Position numbers and translations under genes: made by a program
Notes under the pieces: generated by a model
Seen by the model: only the letters and a program-made list of their open reading frames with translations
Database searches by the model: none
Told to the model about the DNA's origin: nothing
Shown here: positions 1-8,789 of the stretch, piece by piece
Numbering within the stretch: position 1 is the stretch's first letter
How the letters are laid out: every line of letters begins with the position of its first letter
From: Aliikangiella marina
GTDB taxonomy: Bacteria > Pseudomonadota > Gammaproteobacteria > Enterobacterales > Kangiellaceae
Length of the DNA stretch: 64,000 nucleotides
NCBI RefSeq assembly: GCF_007004765.1
Contig: NZ_VIKR01000002.1
Coordinates: 310,001 to 374,000 of the forward strand
Reading direction: 5' to 3'

Positions 1-25
1 GTATCAAATAGAATCGTAACAAAGC

Positions 26-1459
26 TTAACAACAAACCCGATTCCTACCGCTATCCTTTGCTCGGTACAAGGCAGAATCGGCCCGCGAAATTAGGGATTC
101 TTGAGTTTCTTGGTTTTCCCAGCCTGCAACGCCAAAACTTGCGGTCACCCTTTTGAGTGGTGCAAAATCGGTTTTCGCTAGTGTTGTTCTTAGTTTTTCT
201 GCGACAAGTTGCGCTTTGGTGACATTTGTGGAAGGGCAAATAATCAGAAACTCTTCGCCACCCCAGCGGCCCAGGTAATCATTGGTTCTTAGTTTTGCTT
301 GGATAGTTTCGGCAATCTTTTTAAGAACGTTATCGCCCACATTATGGCCAAACTCATCATTTATCTTTTTAAAATAATCGACATCAAGCATGATCACCGA
401 TAGCGGTGAGTGATACCGTTTACTTTTTTCGATTTCTTGGGTAAAAACTTCATCCATTTTTAAACGATTAAACACACTCGTTAAGGAATCTGTCACCGAG
501 AGGAGTTCGAGTTTACTTTGCGATTCTTTCAACTGTGCATTGAGGTTTTTCAAATAACGATTCCACCAAATAAGAATCAGTAGCACAAGGACAACGCCGA
601 TAGCGACTTGCCAATACTTTTGATAGTCGACATCAGGATCATAACTAACAACCGCTCCCTCACTCATAAACTCATCAATAAGGCGCGGATTAGTGGCAAT
701 CAATGACTTTTCAAGAATACTGTGCAAGGCAGAGTCCTCTTTGCGCGTCGCTAGAGAGGCGATGTCATCATAGATTGATGGAAGTACGCCAACAACTTTG
801 AGTTCTCGAACTTTCTCATTATTGAATAAGTTTGCCGCTGAATACAGTGAAACGATGGTTCCATAGACTTTGTTTTGTTGAATGTAGTCTATTTCATCTT
901 GTACGGTATCAACATAAACAAATTCGATATTCGGATGCGTCTTTCTAATTTGAGTCACTGCGTAATTGTTTCTGAGCATCGCAAAAACTCTATCTGATAC
1001 TTCGTCGAGATCTCTGATGTAGGGTTCTTCTTTTTTGGCGACTACAACTCTTTTTATTCTGACGTATGGTCGAGTGAAGTTCATGAACTGACTTCTTTCT
1101 AAAGTTTTAGTCGCCCACGGCAAGATATCACATTTACCCGCATTTAGACCTTCAAGAGCATCCCCCCAGGGCAGTAGTTCAGTCGCTTCGAGCTTGAGTC
1201 CGCTTTTACCCGCGATTAAATTAACGATGCCAATGCTGGCATCATTACTCGCTTGTTGGATGACGTTGCATACCTTAAACACTCTATTGCTGTGAATAAG
1301 GGCCTTTTCCGCCGAATTGAATATTTCAGTGGTTTCTAAGTGAGACTCTTGAAAATCCTGGTTGCTACTCAACTCAACTTCTTGAGCGATGCTTTGGTTA
1401 TCAGCGTTCAATACCATGAGGCTAATTAAAGCGAATATGATACGAACTGCATTTATCAT
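26..1459 (-). CDS. Membrane diguanylate cyclase with periplasmic solute-binding sensor domain
   Basis: Predicted to make c-di-GMP from two GTP in response to a periplasmic ligand. The product reads as signal peptide, a bacterial family-3 solute-binding-like domain (roughly residues 35-280), one membrane segment (about 285-305), a short linker and a C-terminal GGDEF domain. The active motif is GGEEF at residues 400-404, with an RxxD inhibitory site five residues upstream, so it should be an active, product-inhibited cyclase. I start at the ATG at 1459 because it directly precedes a good signal peptide; a GTG at 1537 would add 26 unlikely residues. A 13-bp palindrome (1465-1477) lies just upstream of the start. 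It follows the VWA gene in the same direction after about 150 bp, so it may be the last gene of a run or have its own promoter. The ligand (amino acid or other small solute) cannot be told from the sequence. Confidence 0.9.
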   Translation of the reverse strand: MINAVRIIFALISLMVLNADNQSIAQEVELSSNQDFQESHLETTEIFNSAEKALIHSNRVFKVCNVIQQASNDASIGIVNLIAGKSGLKLEATELLPWGDALEGLNAGKCDILPWATKTLERSQFMNFTRPYVRIKRVVVAKKEEPYIRDLDEVSDRVFAMLRNNYAVTQIRKTHPNIEFVYVDTVQDEIDYIQQNKVYGTIVSLYSAANLFNNEKVRELKVVGVLPSIYDDIASLATRKEDSALHSILEKSLIATNPRLIDEFMSEGAVVSYDPDVDYQKYWQVAIGVVLVLLILIWWNRYLKNLNAQLKESQSKLELLSVTDSLTSVFNRLKMDEVFTQEIEKSKRYHSPLSVIMLDVDYFKKINDEFGHNVGDNVLKKIAETIQAKLRTNDYLGRWGGEEFLIICPSTNVTKAQLVAEKLRTTLAKTDFAPLKRVTASFGVAGWENQETQESLISRADSALYRAKDSGRNRVCC

Positions 1460-1607
1460 TGTTATTAAGGACCTTAAGTAATTGAAACGACTTGGCGAAT
1501 TTATTATGTCTGGGAAATTGGTATCTTTGTCGTACACTGCATCTTATGCAAAGTTTAGTCTAGTTTGACCATTTGTGGCGACTTTTTGCATGAATTCCAA
1601 TTCCGGT

Positions 1608-2783
1608 TTAGCCACTGAGAGACTTGATAGCTTTATCCATACCCGCCATAGTGAGCGGATACATTTCTCCCTCAACCAATTGAGTGACCATTTCGATACT
1701 GTAGGTGTATTGCCAGTATTGTTGTTGAACTGGATTTAACCAGACGACTTTATCAAATGTTGCTTTGAGCCGCTGCATCCAAATATAGCCTGGTTCATCA
1801 TTCATATGCTCGACACTACCACCGGCATGGGATATTTCATAAGGGGACATTGAAGCATCGCCAATGAAAATAACCTTATAGTCGCTTCCATAGGTCCTTA
1901 GCACCTCTTCTAGTGGAATATTCTCGGAAAATCGTCGCGCGTTGTCCCGCCATACATGCTCATAGATAAAATTGTGAAAATAGTAATATTCCAGATGTTT
2001 AAATTCCGTTTTACAAGCGGAGAATAGCTCTTCACAAATTCGAACAAAAGGATCCATTGATCCACCAACGTCAAAGAATAGCAATACTTTCACTGCGTTA
2101 TGCCGCTCTGGCACCATTTTAATATCGAGTAAACCTGCATTTTTGGCGGTACTGCTAATCGTGTTGTCCAAATCAAGCTCTTCCTCAGCGCCACTGCGGG
2201 CAAACTTTCGCAGTTTTTTGAGTGCTACTTTTAAATTCCTGGTACCGAGTTCGACGCTGTCATCAAGATCTTTGAATTGTCGCTTCTCCCAGACTTTGAC
2301 GGCAGATTTATTTCGACTTTCACCGCCAACTCTGATGCCTTCTGGATGATAACCGCTATGGCCGAAAGGTGAAGTTCCACCCGTGCCGATCCACTTATTA
2401 CCGCCAGCATGACGCTCTTGTTGTTCTTTTAATCGCTCTTTAAAAGTTTCAATGAGCTTGTCTAGTCCGCCAAGCGCTTTTATTTCTGCTTTTTCTGCTT
2501 CGGAAAGTTGTTTCATAAACTCGGCACGAAGCCAGTCTTCTGGTATGAGCGCTTCGAGCAGATCGTCGATATTTTGCAACTCATTAAAATAGGCGCCAAA
2601 TGCTTTATCGAAGCGGTCAAAATACTTTTCATCTTTAACCATGCATAATCGCGCAAGCAAATAGAATTCGTCAAGGTCACAGAAAGCAAGCCGTTTTTGC
2701 ATCGCTTCGAGTAAATGGAGAAGCTCCTTGACTGAAACCGGTAAACCGAGCTTCCTGAGTGTGTAAAAAAAATCTATCAGCAT
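1608..2783 (-). CDS. VWA domain-containing protein, CoxE-like (MoxR partner)
   Basis: A 391-residue soluble protein with a C-terminal von Willebrand factor A domain. The metal-ion-dependent adhesion site is visible as D-V-G-G-S at about residues 238-242 (DxGxS), preceded by a long basic, charged N-terminal half. No signal peptide or membrane segment is visible. It starts 15 bp after the MoxR-type ATPase gene stops, a pairing seen in many bacteria where MoxR AAA+ proteins and VWA proteins act together as metal-insertion or complex-assembly chaperones (for example CoxE in CO dehydrogenase maturation). No cox or other obvious client gene lies next to it here, so the substrate is unknown. The family call is firm; the role is inferred. 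Confidence 0.88.
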   Translation of the reverse strand: MLIDFFYTLRKLGLPVSVKELLHLLEAMQKRLAFCDLDEFYLLARLCMVKDEKYFDRFDKAFGAYFNELQNIDDLLEALIPEDWLRAEFMKQLSEAEKAEIKALGGLDKLIETFKERLKEQQERHAGGNKWIGTGGTSPFGHSGYHPEGIRVGGESRNKSAVKVWEKRQFKDLDDSVELGTRNLKVALKKLRKFARSGAEEELDLDNTISSTAKNAGLLDIKMVPERHNAVKVLLFFDVGGSMDPFVRICEELFSACKTEFKHLEYYYFHNFIYEHVWRDNARRFSENIPLEEVLRTYGSDYKVIFIGDASMSPYEISHAGGSVEHMNDEPGYIWMQRLKATFDKVVWLNPVQQQYWQYTYSIEMVTQLVEGEMYPLTMAGMDKAIKSLSG

Positions 2784-2798
2784 AATAACGTTCGCTTT

Positions 2799-3641
2799 TT
2801 ACGACTCTCGTCTAATCATAAAAGCTAGCTTTTCCAATAAATGAACATCTTGTTCGTTTTTTAATAAGGCGCCATAAAGTGGCGGAATTGCTTTAGTCGG
2901 ATCGCGGTCTTTAAGCACGCCTTCCGAGATATCGTCTGCGAGGAGTAGTTTTAGCCAATCAATAAGTTCTGAAGTGGAAGGTTTTTTCTTTAACCCGCGA
3001 ACCTCTCTTACTTGGAAGAAAATCTCCATGGCCTCTTGAAGTAACGAGGCTTTCAAATCGGGAAAGTGTACGTTGATAATTTGTTTCATAGTGGCTTTAT
3101 CAGGAAAGCTAATATAATGAAAAAAGCAGCGCCGTAAGAAGGCATCGGGTAGTTCCTTTTCATTATTACTGGTAATGATAATGATGGGGCGATGTTTAGC
3201 GGTGATCGTTTCTCCAGTCTCGTAGACAAAGAATTCCATTTTATCGAGCTCTTGGAGTAAGTCGTTTGGGAATTCAATATCGGCCTTATCTATCTCGTCG
3301 ATTAGTAGAACTGATTGTTTTTCTGAAGTAAACGCCTCCCACAGTTTGCCCTTTTTAATATAATTTTTAATATCGTGGACTTTATCCTCTCCCAGCTGAG
3401 AGTCTCTTAGTCTCGAAACCGCATCATATTCGTACAGTCCTTGGTGCGCTTTGGTCGTTGATTTAATATGCCATTGAAACAGCGGCATATCTAATGCAGC
3501 TGCGACTTCTTCTGCAAGCATTGTTTTGCCAGTGCCGGGTTCACCTTTAATTAATAACGGTCGCTCTAAGGTTTTTGCTGCGTTGACCGCCATCTGTAAC
3601 TCTTCGGTGGCAATGTAGTTTTTGGTACCAGTAAAGCTCAT
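2799..3641 (-). CDS. MoxR-family AAA+ ATPase
   Basis: A 280-residue AAA+ ATPase of the MoxR class. Walker A is GEPGTGKT at residues 33-40, Walker B is VLLIDEID at 111-118, and a sensor-1 region (IIITSNNEKELPDAFLRRC) with the arginine-rich end follows. The protein is cytoplasmic. MoxR proteins use ATP to help assemble or activate enzyme complexes, usually with a VWA-domain partner, and that partner is the next gene, 15 bp downstream. The stop of the large upstream c-di-GMP-type sensor gene is only 30 bp from this start on the same strand, so the three may be co-transcribed. The client complex cannot be identified from the window. Confidence 0.92.
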   Translation of the reverse strand: MSFTGTKNYIATEELQMAVNAAKTLERPLLIKGEPGTGKTMLAEEVAAALDMPLFQWHIKSTTKAHQGLYEYDAVSRLRDSQLGEDKVHDIKNYIKKGKLWEAFTSEKQSVLLIDEIDKADIEFPNDLLQELDKMEFFVYETGETITAKHRPIIIITSNNEKELPDAFLRRCFFHYISFPDKATMKQIINVHFPDLKASLLQEAMEIFFQVREVRGLKKKPSTSELIDWLKLLLADDISEGVLKDRDPTKAIPPLYGALLKNEQDVHLLEKLAFMIRRES

Positions 3642-3670
3642 AAGTGCCTCAATTTATAGTTGTCTTTGGT

Positions 3671-6600
3671 TTAATCTGTTGGATGTTCGTTATCTTCGTT
3701 CTTCTGCGGTCGATGCAGCATAAAGCGTCTTGCGCCTGACTCTGTCAAAGGGTCTGAAAAGTAATAACCTTGACCGACCTGACAACCTGCTTCAATGAGA
3801 AAATCGAGTTGTTCCTGGTACTCGATACTTTTAGCGGCAGGAATTCTATCTAGGGCATTAGCCATATCGATAATGGACTTGAGTAATGCATCATTATTGG
3901 CGTCCTGACCTATAGAGCGAATAAAGTTACGTTCAAGCTTAATTGAGTCGACGTTAATCACTTTCAAGTAGTTTAGGGGAGTATTGCCCGCACCGAAATC
4001 GTCGAGTGTTACCGTAAATCCATTTTGTTTGAGCTGATTAACGAACTCGATATTACTACTTAGCTCGGTAGCAAAGTGCTTTTCATTAATTTCGACTTGC
4101 AGATTCATGGTCGATAGGCCATAAGCCTTAATTTTTTCAAGCAGATAATCAGGTGAGCCAATTCTCTGACAATACTTAGGGTGTAAATTGATCGAAAAGA
4201 TGGTGTGAAAGCCATCTTCCTTCCAGCGGTTTAATGTTCTGAAGGCCTGATTAATGAGCCACTCGGTAAGTGATTCTATTAATCCTGTTTCTTCCGCGAT
4301 TTTTAAGAATTGCGAGGGATAAATAATATTGCCATCAGGCGTTCGCCAGCGAACGAATACCTCAAAACCATGAAATTTTTCGGATGCTAATTCGAACTTA
4401 GGTTGAAAAACCAGATAGAACTGATTGTTTTGAATTGCTTGCTTCAATGAGGATTTCATCGCTAATCTGTCTGAAGCTCGCTTATTCATTTCGCGATGAT
4501 AAAAACTGATTTGGTTCTCTCCAACCGTCTGTGCTTGCCCTAAAGCTTCGTCTGCATGAGTAATCAGGTCGCTACTGTTACTTGCATCAAGCGGGAAGCA
4601 GGCAACGCCGACACAGGCAGTGACATTAACCGTTGAGTGCCCAACGAGCTGGGATTTGGACAACTGATTTAAGATGTCTTCTATTTTAAACGAGATATTT
4701 TCTACTTTGTCTTCGTTTTCCAAAATAATAAAAAACTTGTCCTGTTCGATTCGAGCAAAAGTATCATCCTTGTTTAAAACTTCCGTTATCCTTTGGCTCG
4801 CGCCAACGAGTATTTCTCTCGCTTGGCTTTTGCCAAGCGTATGTTGATAAAAGTCGAACTTATCGATATCGAGTTTTATCAAAGCAACATTCGTCTTGTT
4901 TAAACGCGCGTGCGCAATTGCATGAGACAGTCTATCCAAAGCAAGAACGCGGTTTGGTAATCCAGTGATACTATCAAAGTAAATAGCGCTCTCTTGAGCC
5001 TCGGTCCGATGACTGAGAGTGCTCGTATCAGTCATCAATATGACATATTCGGATTCAGGCTTAGTCGGGCTGAACGGATCAATTCGGATATCGACAACAA
5101 AACTAGCCCCCGATTTGGTCGGTAGAGAGGTTTCGCCTTGCCAGGCTCTTTTTTCTCGTAATTGTTTTTCCAGTTTTTGAGCGGTTTCTTTTTCAAACCT
5201 TGAATAAATGATATCAAGAATATTGCGGCCGATGAGTTTTTCTCCACTGTAACCGGTGAGGAGCTCATAAGCGTTATTGATGAATGCAATATTGAACTGA
5301 TTGTCGGCAATGACAACGATATCTCGAGTTGCTTGTACCGCTTGTTCACAAATACTGCTTTTAATGGATTGCTGTCTTTCTTCAGTGACATCAGTCCACG
5401 TCCCGATCGCTTTTACGGGCTTACCTTCACGATCGCGTTTTATTAGCTTGCCTTGAACTCGGCACCATATCCACTCATCAAGAATAAATACACGATAAGT
5501 AACGACAATTTCTTCTTGCTCGCCATTATAAAATTTGTACCAAGCCACTTTGTTTTTGTTTTGATCTTCCTCGTGGATCAGTTGGCCATACTCATTAAAG
5601 TCATAAGTCTGTGGATCTCGTTGTGGTAATTGTATTTTCAACCGCGAGTCGGTAATTTTGGGACCAAATCGAGACCATTCCCAGGTCCCTTGGACGTGAC
5701 TAAACAAGGCTAGCTCTAATTTTTTCTTACTAGATTCCAGTGACGTATTGTCATCTAAAACTTTCTCGTATTGTTTTTGGCGGTTGATCAATAATGCAAG
5801 ACTGCCTGCAATAATAATGAATCCAGCAAACAGTTTTAGATAAAACCAGAAATCTCGAAAAGGACTGATCTCAAATGGAATTGTAACAGTACTTAAACTT
5901 TTATCGCTTCCATTCGCTGCCTGAATATTAAGTTGATAGTCACCAGCGGGCAGGTTGACGATTGATATTTGATTCCCGGAAGCAAGAGAAACCTCAGTTT
6001 CTGTGTCGCCAGTCAACCAATATTCATATTGCCATTTATGGGGAGAAATGTAATCAAGCATTGAAATTTTGAAGTTAATGACTTTGTCTTTTTCACTGAA
6101 CAGTACACTTCTTTGTAGCCAGTCAAACGCATTGATCTGATATTGTTCTGATTTGCTTGCTATCTGGGTAACCTTAATCGGGGCGTCGTTACTTTCAGTA
6201 TCCAGCGCTTTGGGATCGAAAATAAGGACCCCATTGGTACCACCGAAAATTAGTTGACCATTGCTCAATCGTCCAGCAGCGCCTTCATTGAACTCGTTGG
6301 TTGGCAAGCCATTATAATAGTCAAAGACTCTAAAGCTAAAATCCTCTCGGTTGATTTTGATTAATCCTGCGTGGGAGCTTGCCCAGATATGTTCATTGTC
6401 AGGTTGCAATGCGTGAATGATGTTGTCGGGGAAGCCCGTTTTTTGTTGTAAATGCTTTATCTCTTGGTCATTGCTTTTGGTTAAATCAAGTATATAAATG
6501 CCTGCAGCATTGAATGAGACCCAAAGTTTGTTACCGTCGATAAAAATATCCGTTAGTGATAGGTCATAACGCTTTTTTAAATGGCTGAATCGAAACACCG

Positions 6601-8188
6601 TCGACTTTTGATTACTCTTGGGGTCAAATTTGTCGAGTCGGTTTGCATAGCCTATCCACAGCGACTGGCCCGTATAGCGGATGAAGGTAACTGGTTCAGG
6701 GTTATCATTGGCATATAAGGTTCTGGGAAATTTAAAGCGTTCAGTTGTTGGATTAAAAGCGATTGCGCCTTGCTCTGATGCAAGCCAAAGGTTGCCGTCG
6801 GGTGATTCCGTAATCGCATAGATGAGGAACTCTTGACTGGCTTTTAATCGGTCAGGGCGGAATAGCTTGTGCTCGAATGTTTGTGTATCAAACTTGATAA
6901 GCCCGTTTCCTGTTGCCAGCCAGAGGTTATTTTCTTTTTTCAACATGTAGAGCATTCTGGTGGACTCGCCCTTTAATATTTCTTGCTCGCTAGATAAAAA
7001 CTGCGTCAACGTCGCGTTCTTCACATCAAGAAAATTGAGACCGTCATCGCTACCTAACCAAAAATCTCCAGTTTCAGTCTCAGTAAAACTCCAGATAATG
7101 GGATTACTTAACTTTAAATTCGAATTTGCAGTGAGGCGTGAAATTGTTTGAAACTTTAAGCTAGCGGGATCCCAAATAAAAGCCCCTTGGCTTTCTGTAC
7201 CAAGCCAGACTTTATTGTTTGCATCAATAAATAGTTTTTCAATCGAATAGCTTGAGTACTTGGGTAAAACCTCCGATAGCGAGAATAAATGTTTCGTTTC
7301 TTTGGTTTCGGTATCGAAGACAAAAGTCTTATCGCCAGAAGCAAAGATGACTTGTTGGTTAAATAGCTGTGCGGTATTGATATTTTCTCGACTCACCAGA
7401 CTTGTCGGATTATTTGAGTTAGCTAAGTTGATATGCAGAGCGCCTTGCAAAGAAGCAATGAAAAGTGTGTTAGCTGATGTTTTAACGGTTTGAGTGATGA
7501 TTTTTTCGTTAAATGGGTATAACAAATTAATCTTGTCGATTGCTTTGGATTGTTTATTAAACCGGTAAACACCTTGAGTTGTTGATAACCAAAAATAACC
7601 ATCGTCATTTTCAGCCGACGTAATAAAAGCTTTGTCTTGCCATAATCTTTGGCTAGAAGGAAATGCTTGAACATCATTGGTATCGGTAGTGAGCCCTAAG
7701 ATTGCATCTCGGGTTACGACCCAAAACTGCCCTGGAGATTCCTCAAAAACGTCAATTACAAAATTATCTTCTGCGTTTTTACCGGATAATTGCGGCAATA
7801 TATAAGCGTCGGCTGCAGTGCGTTCTGGATTGATTCTGTAGAGGTTTTCGAATGTAGCCACCCAAAGCGCGCCGAACGAATCTTCTTTTATGGTGCTAAT
7901 CGCTTCACCGGTTATTTCATTGTCCGGACCGTTGTATATATCAATGTCGGTACCAGTGAGACGATTCAGACCAGCCTCGGTTCCAATCCATACGAATCCA
8001 TCTCGGTCCTGAAAGAATCGATTAACCGTATTTTGCGACAAGCCTTGTTCTGTCGAAAACTGTCGTACGCCGACCTGCTTTAATAGACTAGACGAATGGT
8101 CATCTGCCAAGAGTGGATTGGCGAATAAATAATTTAATAGTAAGCAGAAGTTTAAATATTTTATTAGTTTCAACGCTTTATATCCCAT
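3671..8188 (-). CDS. Large membrane sensor: beta-propeller, Y_Y_Y, PAS, degenerate GGDEF and EAL domains
   Basis: A 1505-residue protein. Order: signal peptide (1-28), two-component-regulator-type beta-propeller repeats in the periplasm (about 35-690, many WLAT/WIGT-like blades), a Y_Y_Y domain (about 700-770), a membrane helix (about 775-800), two PAS/PAC-like regions (about 830-1075), GGDEF (about 1085-1245) and EAL (about 1260-1500). Both catalytic signatures are altered: the GGDEF site reads E-Q-D-K-F at 1148-1152, EAL reads E-V-F at 1276-1278, and the late AEGVE motif reads A-K-S-I-E (1452-1456). DDFG, a metal-binding Asn and the final Gln region are kept. It is therefore probably a poor enzyme or a nucleotide/protein-binding regulator. 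Propeller sensors of this type usually sense periplasmic polysaccharide or similar ligands, but the ligand here is unknown. Confidence 0.9.
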   Translation of the reverse strand: MGYKALKLIKYLNFCLLLNYLFANPLLADDHSSSLLKQVGVRQFSTEQGLSQNTVNRFFQDRDGFVWIGTEAGLNRLTGTDIDIYNGPDNEITGEAISTIKEDSFGALWVATFENLYRINPERTAADAYILPQLSGKNAEDNFVIDVFEESPGQFWVVTRDAILGLTTDTNDVQAFPSSQRLWQDKAFITSAENDDGYFWLSTTQGVYRFNKQSKAIDKINLLYPFNEKIITQTVKTSANTLFIASLQGALHINLANSNNPTSLVSRENINTAQLFNQQVIFASGDKTFVFDTETKETKHLFSLSEVLPKYSSYSIEKLFIDANNKVWLGTESQGAFIWDPASLKFQTISRLTANSNLKLSNPIIWSFTETETGDFWLGSDDGLNFLDVKNATLTQFLSSEQEILKGESTRMLYMLKKENNLWLATGNGLIKFDTQTFEHKLFRPDRLKASQEFLIYAITESPDGNLWLASEQGAIAFNPTTERFKFPRTLYANDNPEPVTFIRYTGQSLWIGYANRLDKFDPKSNQKSTVFRFSHLKKRYDLSLTDIFIDGNKLWVSFNAAGIYILDLTKSNDQEIKHLQQKTGFPDNIIHALQPDNEHIWASSHAGLIKINREDFSFRVFDYYNGLPTNEFNEGAAGRLSNGQLIFGGTNGVLIFDPKALDTESNDAPIKVTQIASKSEQYQINAFDWLQRSVLFSEKDKVINFKISMLDYISPHKWQYEYWLTGDTETEVSLASGNQISIVNLPAGDYQLNIQAANGSDKSLSTVTIPFEISPFRDFWFYLKLFAGFIIIAGSLALLINRQKQYEKVLDDNTSLESSKKKLELALFSHVQGTWEWSRFGPKITDSRLKIQLPQRDPQTYDFNEYGQLIHEEDQNKNKVAWYKFYNGEQEEIVVTYRVFILDEWIWCRVQGKLIKRDREGKPVKAIGTWTDVTEERQQSIKSSICEQAVQATRDIVVIADNQFNIAFINNAYELLTGYSGEKLIGRNILDIIYSRFEKETAQKLEKQLREKRAWQGETSLPTKSGASFVVDIRIDPFSPTKPESEYVILMTDTSTLSHRTEAQESAIYFDSITGLPNRVLALDRLSHAIAHARLNKTNVALIKLDIDKFDFYQHTLGKSQAREILVGASQRITEVLNKDDTFARIEQDKFFIILENEDKVENISFKIEDILNQLSKSQLVGHSTVNVTACVGVACFPLDASNSSDLITHADEALGQAQTVGENQISFYHREMNKRASDRLAMKSSLKQAIQNNQFYLVFQPKFELASEKFHGFEVFVRWRTPDGNIIYPSQFLKIAEETGLIESLTEWLINQAFRTLNRWKEDGFHTIFSINLHPKYCQRIGSPDYLLEKIKAYGLSTMNLQVEINEKHFATELSSNIEFVNQLKQNGFTVTLDDFGAGNTPLNYLKVINVDSIKLERNFIRSIGQDANNDALLKSIIDMANALDRIPAAKSIEYQEQLDFLIEAGCQVGQGYYFSDPLTESGARRFMLHRPQKNEDNEHPTD

Positions 8189-8342
8189 ATCAGAGCGCTA
8201 GGTGGAACTTATCGTTTGATTTTTAGCCACAATTTTTGCAACAAGAATACCCGATTTGGGGTTAAAATTCCCTCGATTGGTCAGATTAACATCAACCAAA
8301 TGTCGATCTAATGAAATAATGTCATTCTCTTGATAATATTAC

Positions 8343-8371
8343 TTGTTATTGTATCGGGCTTTCGTTAGAAT
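8343..8371 (+). promoter_or_regulatory. Sigma-70 promoter for tRNA-fMet / rimP operon
   Basis: A -35 box TTGTTA (8343-8348) and a -10 box TAGAAT (8366-8371) are separated by exactly 17 bp and lie 14 bp before the mature tRNA. The discriminator after the -10 box is GC-rich (tccgtccac), the usual sign of ppGpp/DksA-responsive stable-RNA promoters; dksA is also in this window. Start site not determined. The 154 bp between this box and the divergent sensor gene (8189-8342) holds nothing else I recognise. Confidence 0.65.
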
Positions 8372-8385
8372 TCCGTCCACGTTGA

Positions 8386-8462
<77 letters not shown>

Positions 8463-8480
8463 AATTTCTTAGATTATAAG

Positions 8481-8502
8481 AAGCCCCTATATGGGGCTTT
8501 TT
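8481..8502 (+). terminator. Intrinsic terminator after tRNA-fMet
   Basis: AAGCCCC (8481-8487), a five-base loop and GGGGCTT (8493-8499), followed by further T residues, 18 nt after the tRNA CCA end. It would separate much of the tRNA transcription from the rimP operon; read-through is expected because no strong separate rimP promoter is obvious. Confidence 0.8.
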
Positions 8503-8595
8503 AGTTGGTCTCAAAGAATTTCGCGTCAGACTCTCATGTAAACATGACAGTTGATGTATAGATAAGGTGCCGTCCTAAGTGGGCAAGCTGCAAAA

Positions 8596-8606
8596 TGCGA
8601 CTTGTA
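8596..8606 (+). repeat. 11-nt direct repeat, copy 1 (TGCGACTTGTA)
   Basis: TGCGACTTGTA occurs here and again at 8738-8748, both inside the rimP leader and on either side of the intrinsic terminator. The first copy forms the 3' arm of a small hairpin with CAAGCTGCA just upstream. Function unknown. Confidence 0.7.
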
Positions 8607-8636
8607 ACCAAAAGGTGGTCCCCAGAAGTAGTTAGG

Positions 8637-8661
8637 AATGGGCCTTATGAGCCCATTTTTT
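8637..8661 (+). terminator. Intrinsic terminator upstream of rimP
   Basis: AATGGGC (8637-8643), loop CTTATGA, GCCCATT (8651-8657), followed by a T run to 8661. It stands about 130 bp before rimP, so transcription from the tRNA promoter must pass it to reach rimP-nusA-infB. The CTTATGAGCC core is identical to that in the terminator after infB (13572-13606). Confidence 0.85.
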
Positions 8662-8737
8662 GTGTCCGCGATTTTTGAGTGTTTTTTAGGTTGCGCTTTA
8701 AACTCAAACAGGCGGCTGTTTTATATTAACGCTTCGG

Positions 8738-8748
8738 TGCGACTTGTA
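8738..8748 (+). repeat. 11-nt direct repeat, copy 2 (TGCGACTTGTA)
   Basis: Second exact copy of the 11-mer at 8596-8606, 132 bp from the first and about 40 bp before the rimP start. It sits between two small hairpins in the leader. Confidence 0.7.
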
Positions 8749-8789
8749 CTGAGCTTTAGATAAAGCAGGTCAGTAGACAGGTAATTGCG

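Larger units (their letters stand above)
8503..8789 (+). promoter_or_regulatory. Structured rimP-operon leader, possible attenuator or small RNA
   Basis: A gene-free leader of about 290 bp between the tRNA terminator and rimP. It contains an imperfect hairpin (CAAG...CTTG around 8584-8604), a strong terminator (8637-8661), an AAACAG/CTGTTT hairpin (8706-8721), a GCTTT/AAAGC hairpin (8753-8766) and an exact 11-nt direct repeat. No open frame with a ribosome binding site stands out. In E. coli the metY-rimP leader also carries terminators and is the site of NusA autoregulation. A similar attenuation role here is inference; a short non-coding RNA ending at 8661 is the alternative. Confidence 0.55.

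Noticed and set aside
2143-2349. Open frame on the plus strand inside the VWA gene
   Set aside because: It is serine/leucine-rich antisense sequence with no ribosome binding site; the minus-strand VWA frame has clear family motifs.
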